From Streptomyces sp. NBC_01454 (GTDB taxonomy: Bacteria > Actinomycetota > Actinomycetes > Streptomycetales > Streptomycetaceae), in the NCBI RefSeq assembly GCF_036227565.1, contig NZ_CP109460.1, forward strand, positions 2,728,001-2,792,000: DNA of 64,000 nucleotides. Direction: 5' to 3'. The translations under genes were made by a program, and so were the position numbers. Below the pieces are notes generated by a model. It was not told where the DNA came from and searched no databases. It worked only from the letters and a program-made list of their open reading frames with translations. Numbering within the stretch: position 1 is the first letter of the stretch; every line of letters starts with the position of its first letter. Below, piece by piece: positions 1 to 9,367 of this stretch.

Positions 1-183
<183 letters not shown>

Positions 184-408
184 CCCGCCGCCCCGCGGGC
201 CGGGCGCCTTCCGCCCGGACCCGCCCGGCCCGCCCGCCGACCGGATCCGGCGCGCCCGGCCGCCGCGCCCGCCGCCGGCCGGTCGTCGGCCCGGCGGAAG
301 GTGGATTCTTGATACCGATATGCGGACAGCTAGTGACGCGCGCCACGCCCCTGCCATAGATTTCCAGCCGATCGCACAGGAGTACCGCCAGGGGACGGAG
401 CAACGGTC

Positions 409-669
409 ATGACCCAGTCAGCTGCACCACCGGATCGCAGACAGGTCGTCACGCCCACGCGGGTGATCGCCGGACTCTGCCTGATCGCTCCGTTCGTCGC
501 CATGCTGTGGGTCAGCTCGTACGCCAGGATCGAGCCGACGCTCATCGGGATCCCGTTCTTCTACTGGTACCAGATGGCCTGGGTGCTGATCTCGACGGTG
601 CTCACCATGGGCGCGTACAAGCTCGTGCAGCGTGAGCAGCGGGCGCGCAAGGGCGGTGGGTCGGAATGA
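409..669 (+). CDS. DUF3311 small membrane protein
   Basis: The 86-residue protein has two predicted membrane helices, around residues 20-40 and 50-70, and a basic C-terminus. GGAG lies 8 nt before the ATG. The stop overlaps the start of the symporter gene by 4 bp (ATGA at 666-669), so the two should be translationally coupled. Small DUF3311 proteins are commonly encoded directly upstream of sodium:solute symporters in actinobacteria and are thought to be partner subunits. The biochemical role is not established. Confidence 0.85.
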   Translation: MTQSAAPPDRRQVVTPTRVIAGLCLIAPFVAMLWVSSYARIEPTLIGIPFFYWYQMAWVLISTVLTMGAYKLVQREQRARKGGGSE

Positions 670-2354
670 GCCTGACCACGACCGCGCCGGACGCCGCCGC
701 CGTGCTGGCCGGCTCCGCTACCAAGGGCGTCAACGGCGTGGCCCTCGCCGTCTTCGTCTTCTTCTTCCTCGCCGTGACCGTCATGGGCTTCCTGGCCGCC
801 CGTTGGCGCAAAGCCGACGAGTCCGCCAGCCTCGACGAATGGGGTCTGGGCGGCCGCAGTTTCGGCACCTGGGTGACCTGGTTCCTGCTGGGCGGTGACC
901 TCTACACCGCGTACACCTTCGTGGCCGTACCGGCGGCGATCTACGCGGCGGGGGCGGCCGGCTTCTTCGCCGTGCCGTACACGATCCTGGTCTACCCCCT
1001 CATCTTCACCTTCCTGCCGCGCCTGTGGTCGGTCTCGCACAAGCACGGCTACGTCACCACCTCCGACTTCGTGCGCGGCCGCTTCGGCTCCAAGGGCCTG
1101 TCGCTGGCCGTGGCGCTCACCGGCATCCTCGCCACGATGCCCTACATCGCGCTCCAGCTGGTCGGCATCCAGGCCGTCCTGGACGTGCTGGGCATCGGCG
1201 GCGGCGAGCACACCAACTGGTTCGTCAAGGACCTGCCGCTGCTGATCGCGTTCGCCGTCCTGGCCGCGTACACCTACTCCTCGGGGCTGCGGGCGCCGGC
1301 GCTGATCGCGTTCGTCAAGGACGGGCTGATCTATCTCGTCATCACCGTGGCGATCATCTACATCCCGATCAAGCTGGGCGGCTTCGACGCGATCTTCCAC
1401 TCGGCCGGCAAGGCGCTCTCCCAGCCCGGCGCCGTCCCCGGCAAACCGCGCGGCGAGCTGGTCAGCGGGCCCAACGCCCAGTGGGCGTACGCGACCCTGG
1501 CGCTCGGCTCGGCGCTGGCGCTCTTCATGTACCCGCACTCGATCACCGCGACGCTGTCCTCGCGCAGCCGCAACGTGATCCGCCGCAACACCACCATCCT
1601 GCCGCTGTACTCCCTGATGCTGGGGCTGCTGGCGCTGCTGGGCTTCATGGCGATCAAGGCCGGCACGGACATCCAGGGCAACCCCCAGCTGGCCATCCCG
1701 CAGCTCTTCGAGGACATGTTCCCGAGCTGGTTCACCGGCGTCGCGTTCGCCGCGATCGGCATCGGCGCGCTGGTGCCCGCGGCCATCATGTCGATCGCCG
1801 CGGCCAACCTGTTCACCCGCAACGTCTACAAGGACTTCCTCAAGCCGGACGCCACGCCCGCGCAGGAGCACAAGGTCGCCAAGCTGGTCTCGCTGCTGGT
1901 GAAGGTCGGCGCGCTGGTCTTCGTCCTCACCATGGACAAGACCGTCGCGATCAACTTCCAGCTGCTGGGCGGGATCTGGATCCTGCAGACCATGCCGTCG
2001 CTGGTCGGCGGCCTGTTCACCCGCTGGTTCCACCGCTGGGCGCTGCTCACCGGCTGGGCGGTCGGCATGCTCTACGGCACGCTCGCGGCCTACGGCGTGG
2101 CCAGCCCGACCCAGGCGCACTTCGGCGGCTCCAGCAACGAAATCCCCGGCATCGGTGAGATCGGCTACATCGGTCTGACCGCCTTCGTCCTGAACGTCGT
2201 CGTGACGGTCGTGCTGACCTTCGCCCTGAAGGCCGCCAAGGCTCCCGAGGGCATCGACGAGACCAGCCCCGCGGACTACACGGCGGACGCCGGGGACCAG
2301 GGCGTCGTCGTCGACCTGCCGCCCGCCACGGCGGGCGCGCCGGCCGGCCACTGA
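666..2354 (+). CDS. Sodium:solute symporter family protein (MctP-like)
   Basis: This 562-residue polytopic membrane protein belongs to the SSS family, with about 13 hydrophobic segments and a short polar C-terminus. The family uses the sodium gradient to import solutes. The closest type I recognise is the monocarboxylate permease MctP, which takes up lactate, pyruvate and similar acids, but the substrate cannot be read from sequence alone. It overlaps the DUF3311 gene by 4 bp and is followed 23 bp later by a strong terminator-like hairpin, so the two form a closed operon. Confidence 0.85.
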   Translation: MSLTTTAPDAAAVLAGSATKGVNGVALAVFVFFFLAVTVMGFLAARWRKADESASLDEWGLGGRSFGTWVTWFLLGGDLYTAYTFVAVPAAIYAAGAAGFFAVPYTILVYPLIFTFLPRLWSVSHKHGYVTTSDFVRGRFGSKGLSLAVALTGILATMPYIALQLVGIQAVLDVLGIGGGEHTNWFVKDLPLLIAFAVLAAYTYSSGLRAPALIAFVKDGLIYLVITVAIIYIPIKLGGFDAIFHSAGKALSQPGAVPGKPRGELVSGPNAQWAYATLALGSALALFMYPHSITATLSSRSRNVIRRNTTILPLYSLMLGLLALLGFMAIKAGTDIQGNPQLAIPQLFEDMFPSWFTGVAFAAIGIGALVPAAIMSIAAANLFTRNVYKDFLKPDATPAQEHKVAKLVSLLVKVGALVFVLTMDKTVAINFQLLGGIWILQTMPSLVGGLFTRWFHRWALLTGWAVGMLYGTLAAYGVASPTQAHFGGSSNEIPGIGEIGYIGLTAFVLNVVVTVVLTFALKAAKAPEGIDETSPADYTADAGDQGVVVDLPPATAGAPAGH

Positions 2355-2377
2355 GCTTTTCCCCCGCGCACGGCCAC

Positions 2378-2413
2378 GGGCCGCCGCGTCCCCCGACGGG
2401 GGCGCGGCGGCCC
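2378..2413 (+). terminator. Intrinsic terminator after the symporter operon
   Basis: An 11-bp perfect GC stem (2378-2388 with 2403-2413) is followed by a short T run, 23 bp after the symporter stop. Confidence 0.75.
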
Positions 2414-2634
2414 TTTCCGCGTCACCCCGCTCGCGTCGTCCGCACCCGCCCGGCACACTGGACGGCGGGCTTCCGCACGGTCCTGCAGAGCGTGCCGACG
2501 GCCGGCGGACGGCACCCCGCGAGCGGCCTGAAGAGGCGGCTCCAGGCCCTTCCCACAGGGGTTTTGAGGGCCCGTCGCGGGCCCGGACGGGCCGATGGCG
2601 GTGCGCACCCCGCCGGAGTGGTATGACACAACGA

Positions 2635-2675
2635 CACAAGATGTGGGGGTGCGTGCGGGCGGCAGCACAAGATGT
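2635..2675 (+). promoter_or_regulatory. Two candidate NrdR boxes upstream of nrdAB
   Basis: The 10-mer CACAAGATGT occurs at 2635-2644 and again at 2666-2675, exactly 31 bp apart (about three helical turns). Paired, helically phased half-palindromes of this kind upstream of nrd operons are the binding sites of the repressor NrdR. The second copy runs into TATGCT (2675-2680), a plausible -10 element, so bound NrdR would block the promoter. The assignment rests on resemblance and spacing. Confidence 0.6.
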
Positions 2676-2687
2676 ATGCTCGTGCTC

Positions 2688-2832
2688 GCTGTCGCCGCAG
2701 GGGAATCCGGTGGGAATCCGGAACTGTCCCGCAACGGTGTAGGGGCGCGCTTCCACGGCCGGAAATCGGCCCCGGCGCACGCCCGAAGTCCGAGGACCTG
2801 CCGACGGTACGACCGCACCGCCATGGGTGCGG
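2688..2832 (+). promoter_or_regulatory. Cobalamin (adenosylcobalamin) riboswitch upstream of nrdA
   Basis: The aptamer core is clear: GGGAATCCGGTG at 2701-2712, CTGTCCCGCAACGGTG around 2724-2739, and a B12 box GAAGTCCGAGGACCTGCC at 2785-2802. A 7-bp hairpin (2813-2819 with 2826-2832) follows and may be part of the expression platform. B12-controlled repression of the class Ia nrdABS operon by such a riboswitch is established in Streptomyces coelicolor. The aptamer ends 148 bp before the GTG start of nrdA. Exact boundaries are approximate. Confidence 0.9.
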
Positions 2833-2979
2833 ACGTCGATACGTCCGGGCCCCGAGGGCTGGGCCGGTGGACGCCGCGTGGTGAGCCCGCGCACCCCTGA
2901 CCGTGTCGGGGTGCCGCATGCCCGCGTGCGCCCGTCGCGCCGACCCTCACGGCCCCCGCCGAGTGAGGGAGAGCATCAC

Positions 2980-5451
2980 GTGACCATCGCGCCAACGGAG
3001 CCCGCGTCAGACGCCGAGGTCGTGCCGCCTGCGGTGGCCGTGTCTGCCGGTGCCGCCGGTGCCGCCGACGGCGGTCCGGGCGAGGACGGTCCGGGCGTCG
3101 CCCTGCTGCGCACCCTGACCGAGCTGACCGCGGACCTGACCGCGACCGACCCCGGCAAGGTGGCCGCCGCCGCCCTGCGCGGCCGGTACGAGGGCGCAGG
3201 CGGGGCCGAACTGCGGTCGCTGGCCACCGATGCCGCGGCCGGTCTGATCGGTGACGAGCCGCAGTACTCCAAGCTCGCCGCGCGCCTGCTCACCCTCGCC
3301 GTGGCCGAGGAGGCCGCCGGCCAGGGCGCCGTCTCGTTCTCCGCCTCCGTCGCGACCGGCCACCGTGAGGGGCTGATCGCCGACGAGACCGCACAGTTCG
3401 TGGCGACCCACGCGGCCCGGCTGGACGCGCTGGTCGACCGGGCGCTGGCCGACGGCGCCGACGACCGCTTCGGCTACTTCGGGCTGCGCACCCTGCACTC
3501 GCGCTACCTGCTGCGCCACCCCACCACCCGTCAGGTCATCGAGACCCCGCAGCACTTCCTGCTGCGGGTGGCCTGCGGCCTGGCGGAGACCGCTGATTCC
3601 GAAGAGGGCAGCGAGCGCGCGCTGGACGAGGTCGCCGAGCTCTACCGCCTCACCAGCTCGCTGTCCTACCTGCCCTCCTCCCCCACCCTCTTCAACTCCG
3701 GCACCCGCCACCCGCAGATGTCGTCCTGCTATCTGCTGGACTCCCCGCTGGACGAGCTGGACTCGATCTACGACCGCTACCACCAGGTCGCGCGGCTGTC
3801 CAAGCACGCCGGCGGCATCGGGCTGTCGTACTCCCGTATCCGCGCCCGCGGTTCGCTGATCCGCGGCACCAACGGGCACTCCAACGGCATCGTGCCGTTC
3901 CTGCGCACCCTGGACGCCTCGGTCGCCGCCGTGAACCAGGGCGGCCGTCGCAAGGGCGCCGCCTGTGTCTACCTGGAGACCTGGCACGCGGACATCGAGG
4001 AGTTCCTGGAGCTGCGCGACAACACCGGTGAGGAGGCCCGCCGCACCCACAACCTGAACATCGCGCACTGGATCCCGGACGAGTTCATGCGCCGGGTCGA
4101 GGCGGACGCCGACTGGTCGCTGTTCTCGCCCGCGGACGCCCCGGAGCTGGTGGACCTGTGGGGCGAGGAGTTCGACGCCGCCTACCGCAAGCTGGAGGCC
4201 GACGGCCGGGCGGTCAAGCAGATCCCGGCGCGGGTGCTGTACTCCCGGATGATGCGCACCCTGGCGCAGACCGGCAACGGCTGGATGACGTTCAAGGACG
4301 CCGCCAACCGCACCGCCAACCAGACCGCCGAGCCCGGCCACGTCGTGCACTCCTCCAACCTGTGCACGGAGATCCTGGAGGTGACGGACGACGGGGAGAC
4401 CGCCGTCTGCAACCTGGGGTCGGTCAACCTCTCGGCGCACCTGGGCGACGAGACCGCCGGCTGGGAGGAGGCGATGGACTGGGAGCGGCTGGACGCCACG
4501 GTCCGCACCGCCGTCACCTTCCTCGACCGCGTGGTGGACATCAACTTCTACCCGACCGAGCAGGCCGGGGCCTCCAACTCCCGCTGGCGCCCGGTGGGTC
4601 TGGGCCTGATGGGCCTGCAGGACGTCTTCTTCCGGCTGCGGCTGCCCTTCGACTCGCCCGAGGCACGGGAGCTGTCCACCCGGATCTCCGAGCGGATCAT
4701 GCTCGCCGCCTACGAGGCGTCCGCCGACCTCGCCGAACGGCACGGCCCGCACGCGGCCTGGTCCGCGACCCGCACCGCCCGCGGGGTGCTGCACCCGGAC
4801 CACTACCCGAACGCCGAGCCGCGCTGGGCCGACCGCTGGGCGGCGCTGCGCACCCGGATCGCGTCGACCGGTATGCGCAACTCCCTGCTGCTGGCGATCG
4901 CGCCGACCGCGACCATCGCCTCCATCGCGGGCGTGTACGAGTGCATCGAGCCGCAGGTCTCCAACCTCTTCAAGCGCGAGACGCTGTCCGGGGAGTTCCT
5001 CCAGGTCAACGCCTATCTCATCGAGGAGCTCAAGGCGCTGGGGCTGTGGGACGCGCGGACCCGGGACGCGCTGCGCGAGGCCAACGGCTCGGTGCAGGAC
5101 GTCACCTGGATCCCCGAGGAGATCCGGGCGCTCTACCGCACCGCCTGGGAGATCCCGCAGCGCTCGCTGATCGACATGGCCGCGGCCCGCACGCCGTACC
5201 TCGACCAGAGCCAGTCGCTGAACCTCTTCATGGCGTCGCCGACCATCGGCAAGCTCAGCTCGATGTACGCCTACGCCTGGAAGCGCGGCATCAAGACGAC
5301 GTACTACCTGCGTTCGCGGCCGGCGACCCGGATCGCCCAGTCCGCCCGCGGCGCCACCGCCGCGGCCGCGCCCGTACCGCAGCAGGCCACCGACCCCGAG
5401 GCCGTCGCCTGCTCCCTGGAAAACCCCGAGTCCTGCGAGGCCTGCCAGTGA
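2980..5451 (+). CDS. nrdA: Class Ia ribonucleoside-diphosphate reductase, alpha subunit
   Basis: This subunit reduces ribonucleoside diphosphates to deoxyribonucleotides together with NrdB. The 823-residue protein has the expected residues: Cys250 and Cys477 (the redox pair), Cys462 in NLCTEI (thiyl radical), Tyr775/Tyr776 in TTYYLR (radical relay) and the C-terminal shuttle Cys819/Cys822 in CEAC. The GTG at 2980 is chosen because GAGGGAGAG precedes it; the frame also stays open upstream through the riboswitch. The N-terminus is Ala/Gly-rich and shows no KRDG-type motif of a canonical ATP cone. The gene overlaps nrdB by 4 bp (GTGA). Confidence 0.95.
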   Translation: MTIAPTEPASDAEVVPPAVAVSAGAAGAADGGPGEDGPGVALLRTLTELTADLTATDPGKVAAAALRGRYEGAGGAELRSLATDAAAGLIGDEPQYSKLAARLLTLAVAEEAAGQGAVSFSASVATGHREGLIADETAQFVATHAARLDALVDRALADGADDRFGYFGLRTLHSRYLLRHPTTRQVIETPQHFLLRVACGLAETADSEEGSERALDEVAELYRLTSSLSYLPSSPTLFNSGTRHPQMSSCYLLDSPLDELDSIYDRYHQVARLSKHAGGIGLSYSRIRARGSLIRGTNGHSNGIVPFLRTLDASVAAVNQGGRRKGAACVYLETWHADIEEFLELRDNTGEEARRTHNLNIAHWIPDEFMRRVEADADWSLFSPADAPELVDLWGEEFDAAYRKLEADGRAVKQIPARVLYSRMMRTLAQTGNGWMTFKDAANRTANQTAEPGHVVHSSNLCTEILEVTDDGETAVCNLGSVNLSAHLGDETAGWEEAMDWERLDATVRTAVTFLDRVVDINFYPTEQAGASNSRWRPVGLGLMGLQDVFFRLRLPFDSPEARELSTRISERIMLAAYEASADLAERHGPHAAWSATRTARGVLHPDHYPNAEPRWADRWAALRTRIASTGMRNSLLLAIAPTATIASIAGVYECIEPQVSNLFKRETLSGEFLQVNAYLIEELKALGLWDARTRDALREANGSVQDVTWIPEEIRALYRTAWEIPQRSLIDMAAARTPYLDQSQSLNLFMASPTIGKLSSMYAYAWKRGIKTTYYLRSRPATRIAQSARGATAAAAPVPQQATDPEAVACSLENPESCEACQ

Positions 5452-6503
5452 CCACCGCACCCGAAACCAACGCCGCCGCGGCACACACCGCCACCACCGG
5501 CACCAAGAACCTCCTCGACCCGGGCTTCGAGCTGACGCTGCGTCCCATGCGGTACCCGGAGTTCTACGACCGCTACCGCGACGCGATCAAGAACACCTGG
5601 ACCGTGGAGGAGGTCGACCTCCACTCCGACATCGCCGACCTCGCCAAGCTCTCGCCGGGCGAGCAGCACATGATCGGCCGGCTGGTGGCGTTCTTCGCGA
5701 CCGGTGACTCGATCGTCTCCAACAACCTGGTGCTGACGCTCTACAAGCACATCAACTCCCCCGAGGCGCGGCTGTACCTGAGCCGTCAGCTCTTCGAGGA
5801 GGCGGTGCACGTCCAGTTCTATCTGACGCTGCTGGACACCTACCTCCCCGACCCGGACGACCGCGCCGCCGCCTTCGCCGCGGTGGAGAACATCCCCTCC
5901 ATCCGGGAGAAGGCCGAGTTCTGCTTCAAGTGGATGGACTCGGTCGAGCGCATCGACCGGCTGGAGTCCAGGTCCGACCGGCGCCGCTTCCTGCTGAACC
6001 TGATCTGCTTCGCGGCCTGCATCGAGGGCCTGTTCTTCTACGGCGCCTTCGCGTACGTGTACTGGTTCCGCTCGCGCGGACTGCTGCACGGCCTGGCCAC
6101 CGGCACCAACTGGGTCTTCCGCGACGAGTCCATGCACATGGAGTTCGCGTTCTCGGTGGTGGACACCGTCCGCCAGGAGGAGCCGGACCTGTTCGACGAC
6201 AAGCTGGAGCAGCAGGTCACCGAGATGCTCAAGGAGGCCGTCGAGGCGGAGCTGCAGTTCGGCAGCGATCTGTGCGGTGAGGGCCTGCCGGGCATGAACA
6301 CCGCCTCGATGCGCGAGTACCTCCAGTGCGTCGCCGACCAGCGGCTCCAGCGGCTGGGCTTCGCGCCGGTCTACGGCTCGGAGAACCCGTTCTCCTTCAT
6401 GGAGTTGCAGAACGTCCAGGAGCTGACCAACTTCTTCGAGCGCCGGGCCTCGGCCTACCAGGTCGCGGTCGAGGGCTCGGTCTCCTTCGACGACGACTTC
6501 TAG
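5448..6503 (+). CDS. nrdB: Class Ia ribonucleotide reductase, beta (radical) subunit
   Basis: The 351-residue diiron protein generates the tyrosyl radical used by NrdA. EEAVHVQFY supplies Glu118, His121 and the radical Tyr125, and RDESMHMEF supplies later iron ligands. Tyr at 125 argues for a conventional Tyr-radical enzyme rather than the Phe-bearing class Ic. The GTG start overlaps the nrdA stop, and the start at 5448 fits normal NrdB length. The AraC-type nrdS that I recall following nrdB in S. coelicolor is not found here; the next gene is a penicillin-binding protein. Confidence 0.95.
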   Translation: MTTAPETNAAAAHTATTGTKNLLDPGFELTLRPMRYPEFYDRYRDAIKNTWTVEEVDLHSDIADLAKLSPGEQHMIGRLVAFFATGDSIVSNNLVLTLYKHINSPEARLYLSRQLFEEAVHVQFYLTLLDTYLPDPDDRAAAFAAVENIPSIREKAEFCFKWMDSVERIDRLESRSDRRRFLLNLICFAACIEGLFFYGAFAYVYWFRSRGLLHGLATGTNWVFRDESMHMEFAFSVVDTVRQEEPDLFDDKLEQQVTEMLKEAVEAELQFGSDLCGEGLPGMNTASMREYLQCVADQRLQRLGFAPVYGSENPFSFMELQNVQELTNFFERRASAYQVAVEGSVSFDDDF

Positions 6504-6627
6504 ACAGCGGCTGAAAGCCGGTTTTCCGGAAGACGCAGCGCGACGCCCCTTCGCCCCGCCCACCCGCCTTTTGTGAGCGTTCTGTTACCTCGGCAACGAG
6601 GACCACGGCCGCCACATCTATGCGGGT

Positions 6628-8604
6628 ATGAAGGGCACGAAGGGGCGTCGTCGGTTCATCGACTATCCGCGTCAGGGACGGGAAGGTCTGCGCCGGTGGC
6701 TGCCGTCATGGAGACAGTGGCTGAGCGCCGTCGCGCTCGGCGTGGGCGGCCTGGCGGGGCTGTTCGCCGTGGTGTACGCGAAGGTCGACATACCGGGTGA
6801 GAACACGCTCGCCGGGCAGGAGGCCTCCGTCTATTACTGGGCGGACGGCAGCCAGATGGTGAGCGTGGGCGCCGTCAACCGGCAGAATGTCTCCCTCGAC
6901 AAGGTGCCCGATTCCGTCGAGAATTCCGTGATATCGGCGGAGAACGCCACCTTTTACAGCGACCCCGGCATCTCGCTCCAGGGCATCGGCCGGGCCCTCA
7001 TCGCGATGGTGTCGGGCGGGGACACCCAGGGCGGCTCCACCATCACCCAGCAGTACGTGAAGAACACCTATCTCTCGCAGGACCAGACGATCACCCGCAA
7101 GGTGAAGGAATTCGTCATCTCGCTGAAGGTGAACAACCAGAAGTCGAAGCAGGACATTCTCCGCGGCTATCTCAACACCAGCTGGTTCGGCCGCGGTTCC
7201 TACGGCATCCAGGCCGCCGCCCACGCGTATTACGGCATCGACGTCAAGCAGCTGAACCCCAGCCAGAGCGCCCTGCTGGCGGCCCTGCTGAAGGGCTCGG
7301 AGCAGTACGACCCGGGAATGAGCAAGGCCAATCACGCGCGGGCGGTGGCCCGCTGGAAGTGGATACTCGACCGGCAGGTCGCCACCGGGAAGATGAGCGC
7401 GCAGGAGCGGGCGAACTACCGCACCTTCCCCGAGCCCCGCGCACTGTCCAAGCCCACCAGCCAGGCCGGCCAGACCGGCTATCTCGTCGATATCGCCAAC
7501 AAGTTCATCAAGGCCGACACCGGCCTGACCGACAAGGATCTGGCGCGCGGCGGATATCGCATCCACACCACCTTCGACAAACAGCGCACCCGCCGCCTGG
7601 AAAAGGCCGTCACCGATGTGCGCCGCACCACCCTCGACCCGAAACAGCGCGCCGCGGACGCCTTCGTGGAATTCGGCGCCGCGTCGGTACGCCCCAAGGA
7701 CGGCGCGATCGTCGCGCTCTACGGCGGCGCGGATGCCACCCGGCACTTCAGCAACAACGCGGACACCACGGCGGTCCCGGCCGGGTCCGCCTTCAAGCCG
7801 TTCGTGCTGGCGGCGGCGCTCCAGCGGCAGACCGACCAGCCGTCGGTCCAGGCGCCGGCCACCACGCCCCCGGACACCGACCCCTCCCGCGCGGCGACCG
7901 ACAAGACCCGGCCGCTGGTGTTGCGCTGGGCGCTGCTGAAGGGCAAGAACCCGCCGTTCGTGCAGGCGGGAAAGGAGATGGGGCTGAAACCGATCCGGGA
8001 TCTGGCGGTGGCCTCGGGGCTGCGCAAGGAGAGCATGGCGCGCCTGGAACAGACCTTCCCGCTGGGCACCTCCGCCCCCAGCGCGGTCCGGATGGCGAGC
8101 GCCTACACCACCTTCGCCAACGGCGGGCTGCACACCGACCCCTATGCGGTGACCTCGCTCACCCACAACGGACGCCCGGTGCCCGGTCCGCACCGCCCCA
8201 CGCCGCACCAGGTCCTGGACGCCGGGGTCGCACAGCAGGTGTCCGGCGCCCTGGAGGAACTGGGCCAGCAGGCACTGGGGACGCCCGACGACGGTGCGGC
8301 GACACCTCCGGTCGCGGCCGGTCGCACCGAGCCGGGCGACCGGATGAAGTCCGCGTGGTTCATCGGCGGCCCGCCGGCCGGTGTCCCGGACTTCGGCAAG
8401 GACCCCGGCAGCGGGGCCGGCGTCCGCCCCGGCCGGCTGCCCACCGCCGGTGACAGCAACGAGCCGACCACCGCCGTCACCATGTTCCGCAACAAGCCGG
8501 GCGCCCCTGATCTGCTGCCGATGCAGGGCGTCGGCGGCGCGGACAGCGAGATGGGCACGACCATCCCGCCGAAGATCTGGAGCGCCTACCGGCAAGCCCC
8601 GTGA
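6628..8604 (+). CDS. Class A penicillin-binding protein (GT51 transglycosylase plus transpeptidase-like domain)
   Basis: The 658-residue protein has a basic cytoplasmic N-terminus, one membrane anchor around residues 30-55, a GT51 domain (ENATFYSDPG, GGSTITQQYVKNTYLS, YLNTSWFGRGSYGI) and a penicillin-binding domain. It should polymerise peptidoglycan glycan strands outside the membrane. SxxK is intact (Ser387-Ala-Phe-Lys390), but the SxN site reads GKN and the usual KTG site reads GRT, so transpeptidase activity or beta-lactam binding may be reduced. A strong bidirectional terminator follows and separates it from the convergent def gene. Confidence 0.88.
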   Translation: MKGTKGRRRFIDYPRQGREGLRRWLPSWRQWLSAVALGVGGLAGLFAVVYAKVDIPGENTLAGQEASVYYWADGSQMVSVGAVNRQNVSLDKVPDSVENSVISAENATFYSDPGISLQGIGRALIAMVSGGDTQGGSTITQQYVKNTYLSQDQTITRKVKEFVISLKVNNQKSKQDILRGYLNTSWFGRGSYGIQAAAHAYYGIDVKQLNPSQSALLAALLKGSEQYDPGMSKANHARAVARWKWILDRQVATGKMSAQERANYRTFPEPRALSKPTSQAGQTGYLVDIANKFIKADTGLTDKDLARGGYRIHTTFDKQRTRRLEKAVTDVRRTTLDPKQRAADAFVEFGAASVRPKDGAIVALYGGADATRHFSNNADTTAVPAGSAFKPFVLAAALQRQTDQPSVQAPATTPPDTDPSRAATDKTRPLVLRWALLKGKNPPFVQAGKEMGLKPIRDLAVASGLRKESMARLEQTFPLGTSAPSAVRMASAYTTFANGGLHTDPYAVTSLTHNGRPVPGPHRPTPHQVLDAGVAQQVSGALEELGQQALGTPDDGAATPPVAAGRTEPGDRMKSAWFIGGPPAGVPDFGKDPGSGAGVRPGRLPTAGDSNEPTTAVTMFRNKPGAPDLLPMQGVGGADSEMGTTIPPKIWSAYRQAP

Positions 8605-8612
8605 ACGGGAGC

Positions 8613-8640
8613 GGGCGCCCGGCCGGCGGGCCGGGCGCCC
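8613..8640. terminator. Bidirectional terminator between PBP and def
   Basis: A 12-bp perfect GC stem (8613-8624 with 8629-8640) with a 4-nt loop lies between convergent genes. Confidence 0.75.
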
Positions 8641-8654
8641 GTGCGCCTGCGTCG

Positions 8655-9299
8655 TCAGTCGTTGGCGACGACGGGGTAGCGGGGCTCCCGCTCGGCCATC
8701 TGCTGGAGCGCGTCCTTGCGCTCCCGCTTGCTGAGCCGGTCGATGTAGAGGTAGCCGTAGAGGTGGTCGGTCTCGTGCTGCAGGCAGCGCGCGAAGTAGC
8801 CGGTGCCCCGGATCGCGATCGGCTCGCCCTTGGCGTCCTGCCCGCGGACCACGGCGTAGTCGGGGCGGGCCAGCTCGGCGTAGGCGCCGGGCACGGACAG
8901 ACAGCCCTCGTTGGAGTCGTCCAGGATGCGGCGCTCGGCCGGCAGCTCCTCCAGAACGGGGTTGCAGACCGCACCGACGTGCCGGACGCCCTCGTCGTCC
9001 AGGCAGTCGTAGACGAAGACCTTCAGGTCCACACCGATCTGGTTCGCGGCCAGGCCCACCCCCTCGGCGGTGCGCTGGCTGGCGAACATGTCGTCGATGA
9101 GCCGGCCGAGCTCCTCGTCGAACGCCGTGACGTCCTTGCACTCCTTGTGGAGCACCGGGTTACCGACGACCGTGATCGGCCGCGAGGTGCCCCGCTCACG
9201 GTGGGCTTCCTCCCGCTCCCCGGCATCGGTGACGTCGTCGATGAACGCCTCGTCCACGCGCTGGTCACCTTCTTGATCGAACACAGGCTGCTGGGCCAT
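8655..9299 (-). CDS. def: Peptide deformylase
   Basis: This metalloenzyme removes the formyl group from the initiator Met of nascent proteins. All three family motifs are present: [18 protein letters not shown] (metal-binding Cys) and HETDHLYG (HExxH-type metal ligands and catalytic Glu). At 214 residues it has an N-terminal extension of about 30 acidic residues compared with compact deformylases. A shorter start within the extension is possible. The gene is monocistronic and converges on the PBP gene. Streptomyces usually carry several def paralogues. Confidence 0.93.
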   Translation of the reverse strand: MAQQPVFDQEGDQRVDEAFIDDVTDAGEREEAHRERGTSRPITVVGNPVLHKECKDVTAFDEELGRLIDDMFASQRTAEGVGLAANQIGVDLKVFVYDCLDDEGVRHVGAVCNPVLEELPAERRILDDSNEGCLSVPGAYAELARPDYAVVRGQDAKGEPIAIRGTGYFARCLQHETDHLYGYLYIDRLSKRERKDALQQMAEREPRYPVVAND

Positions 9300-9367
9300 C
9301 TCCGCCGTACGCCTTCCTGAAAACCCTGGTTAGTCGCCCTACAGCCTACGGGGACGCCGCCGGGCTC

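Noticed and set aside
561..2894. Long minus-strand open frame opposite the symporter gene
   Set aside because: It is antisense to a well-supported membrane protein; its translation is Arg/Gly/Asp-rich low complexity, as expected opposite high-GC codons. The same applies to 3007-5484, 17949-20939, 28510-31560 and 55823-59692.
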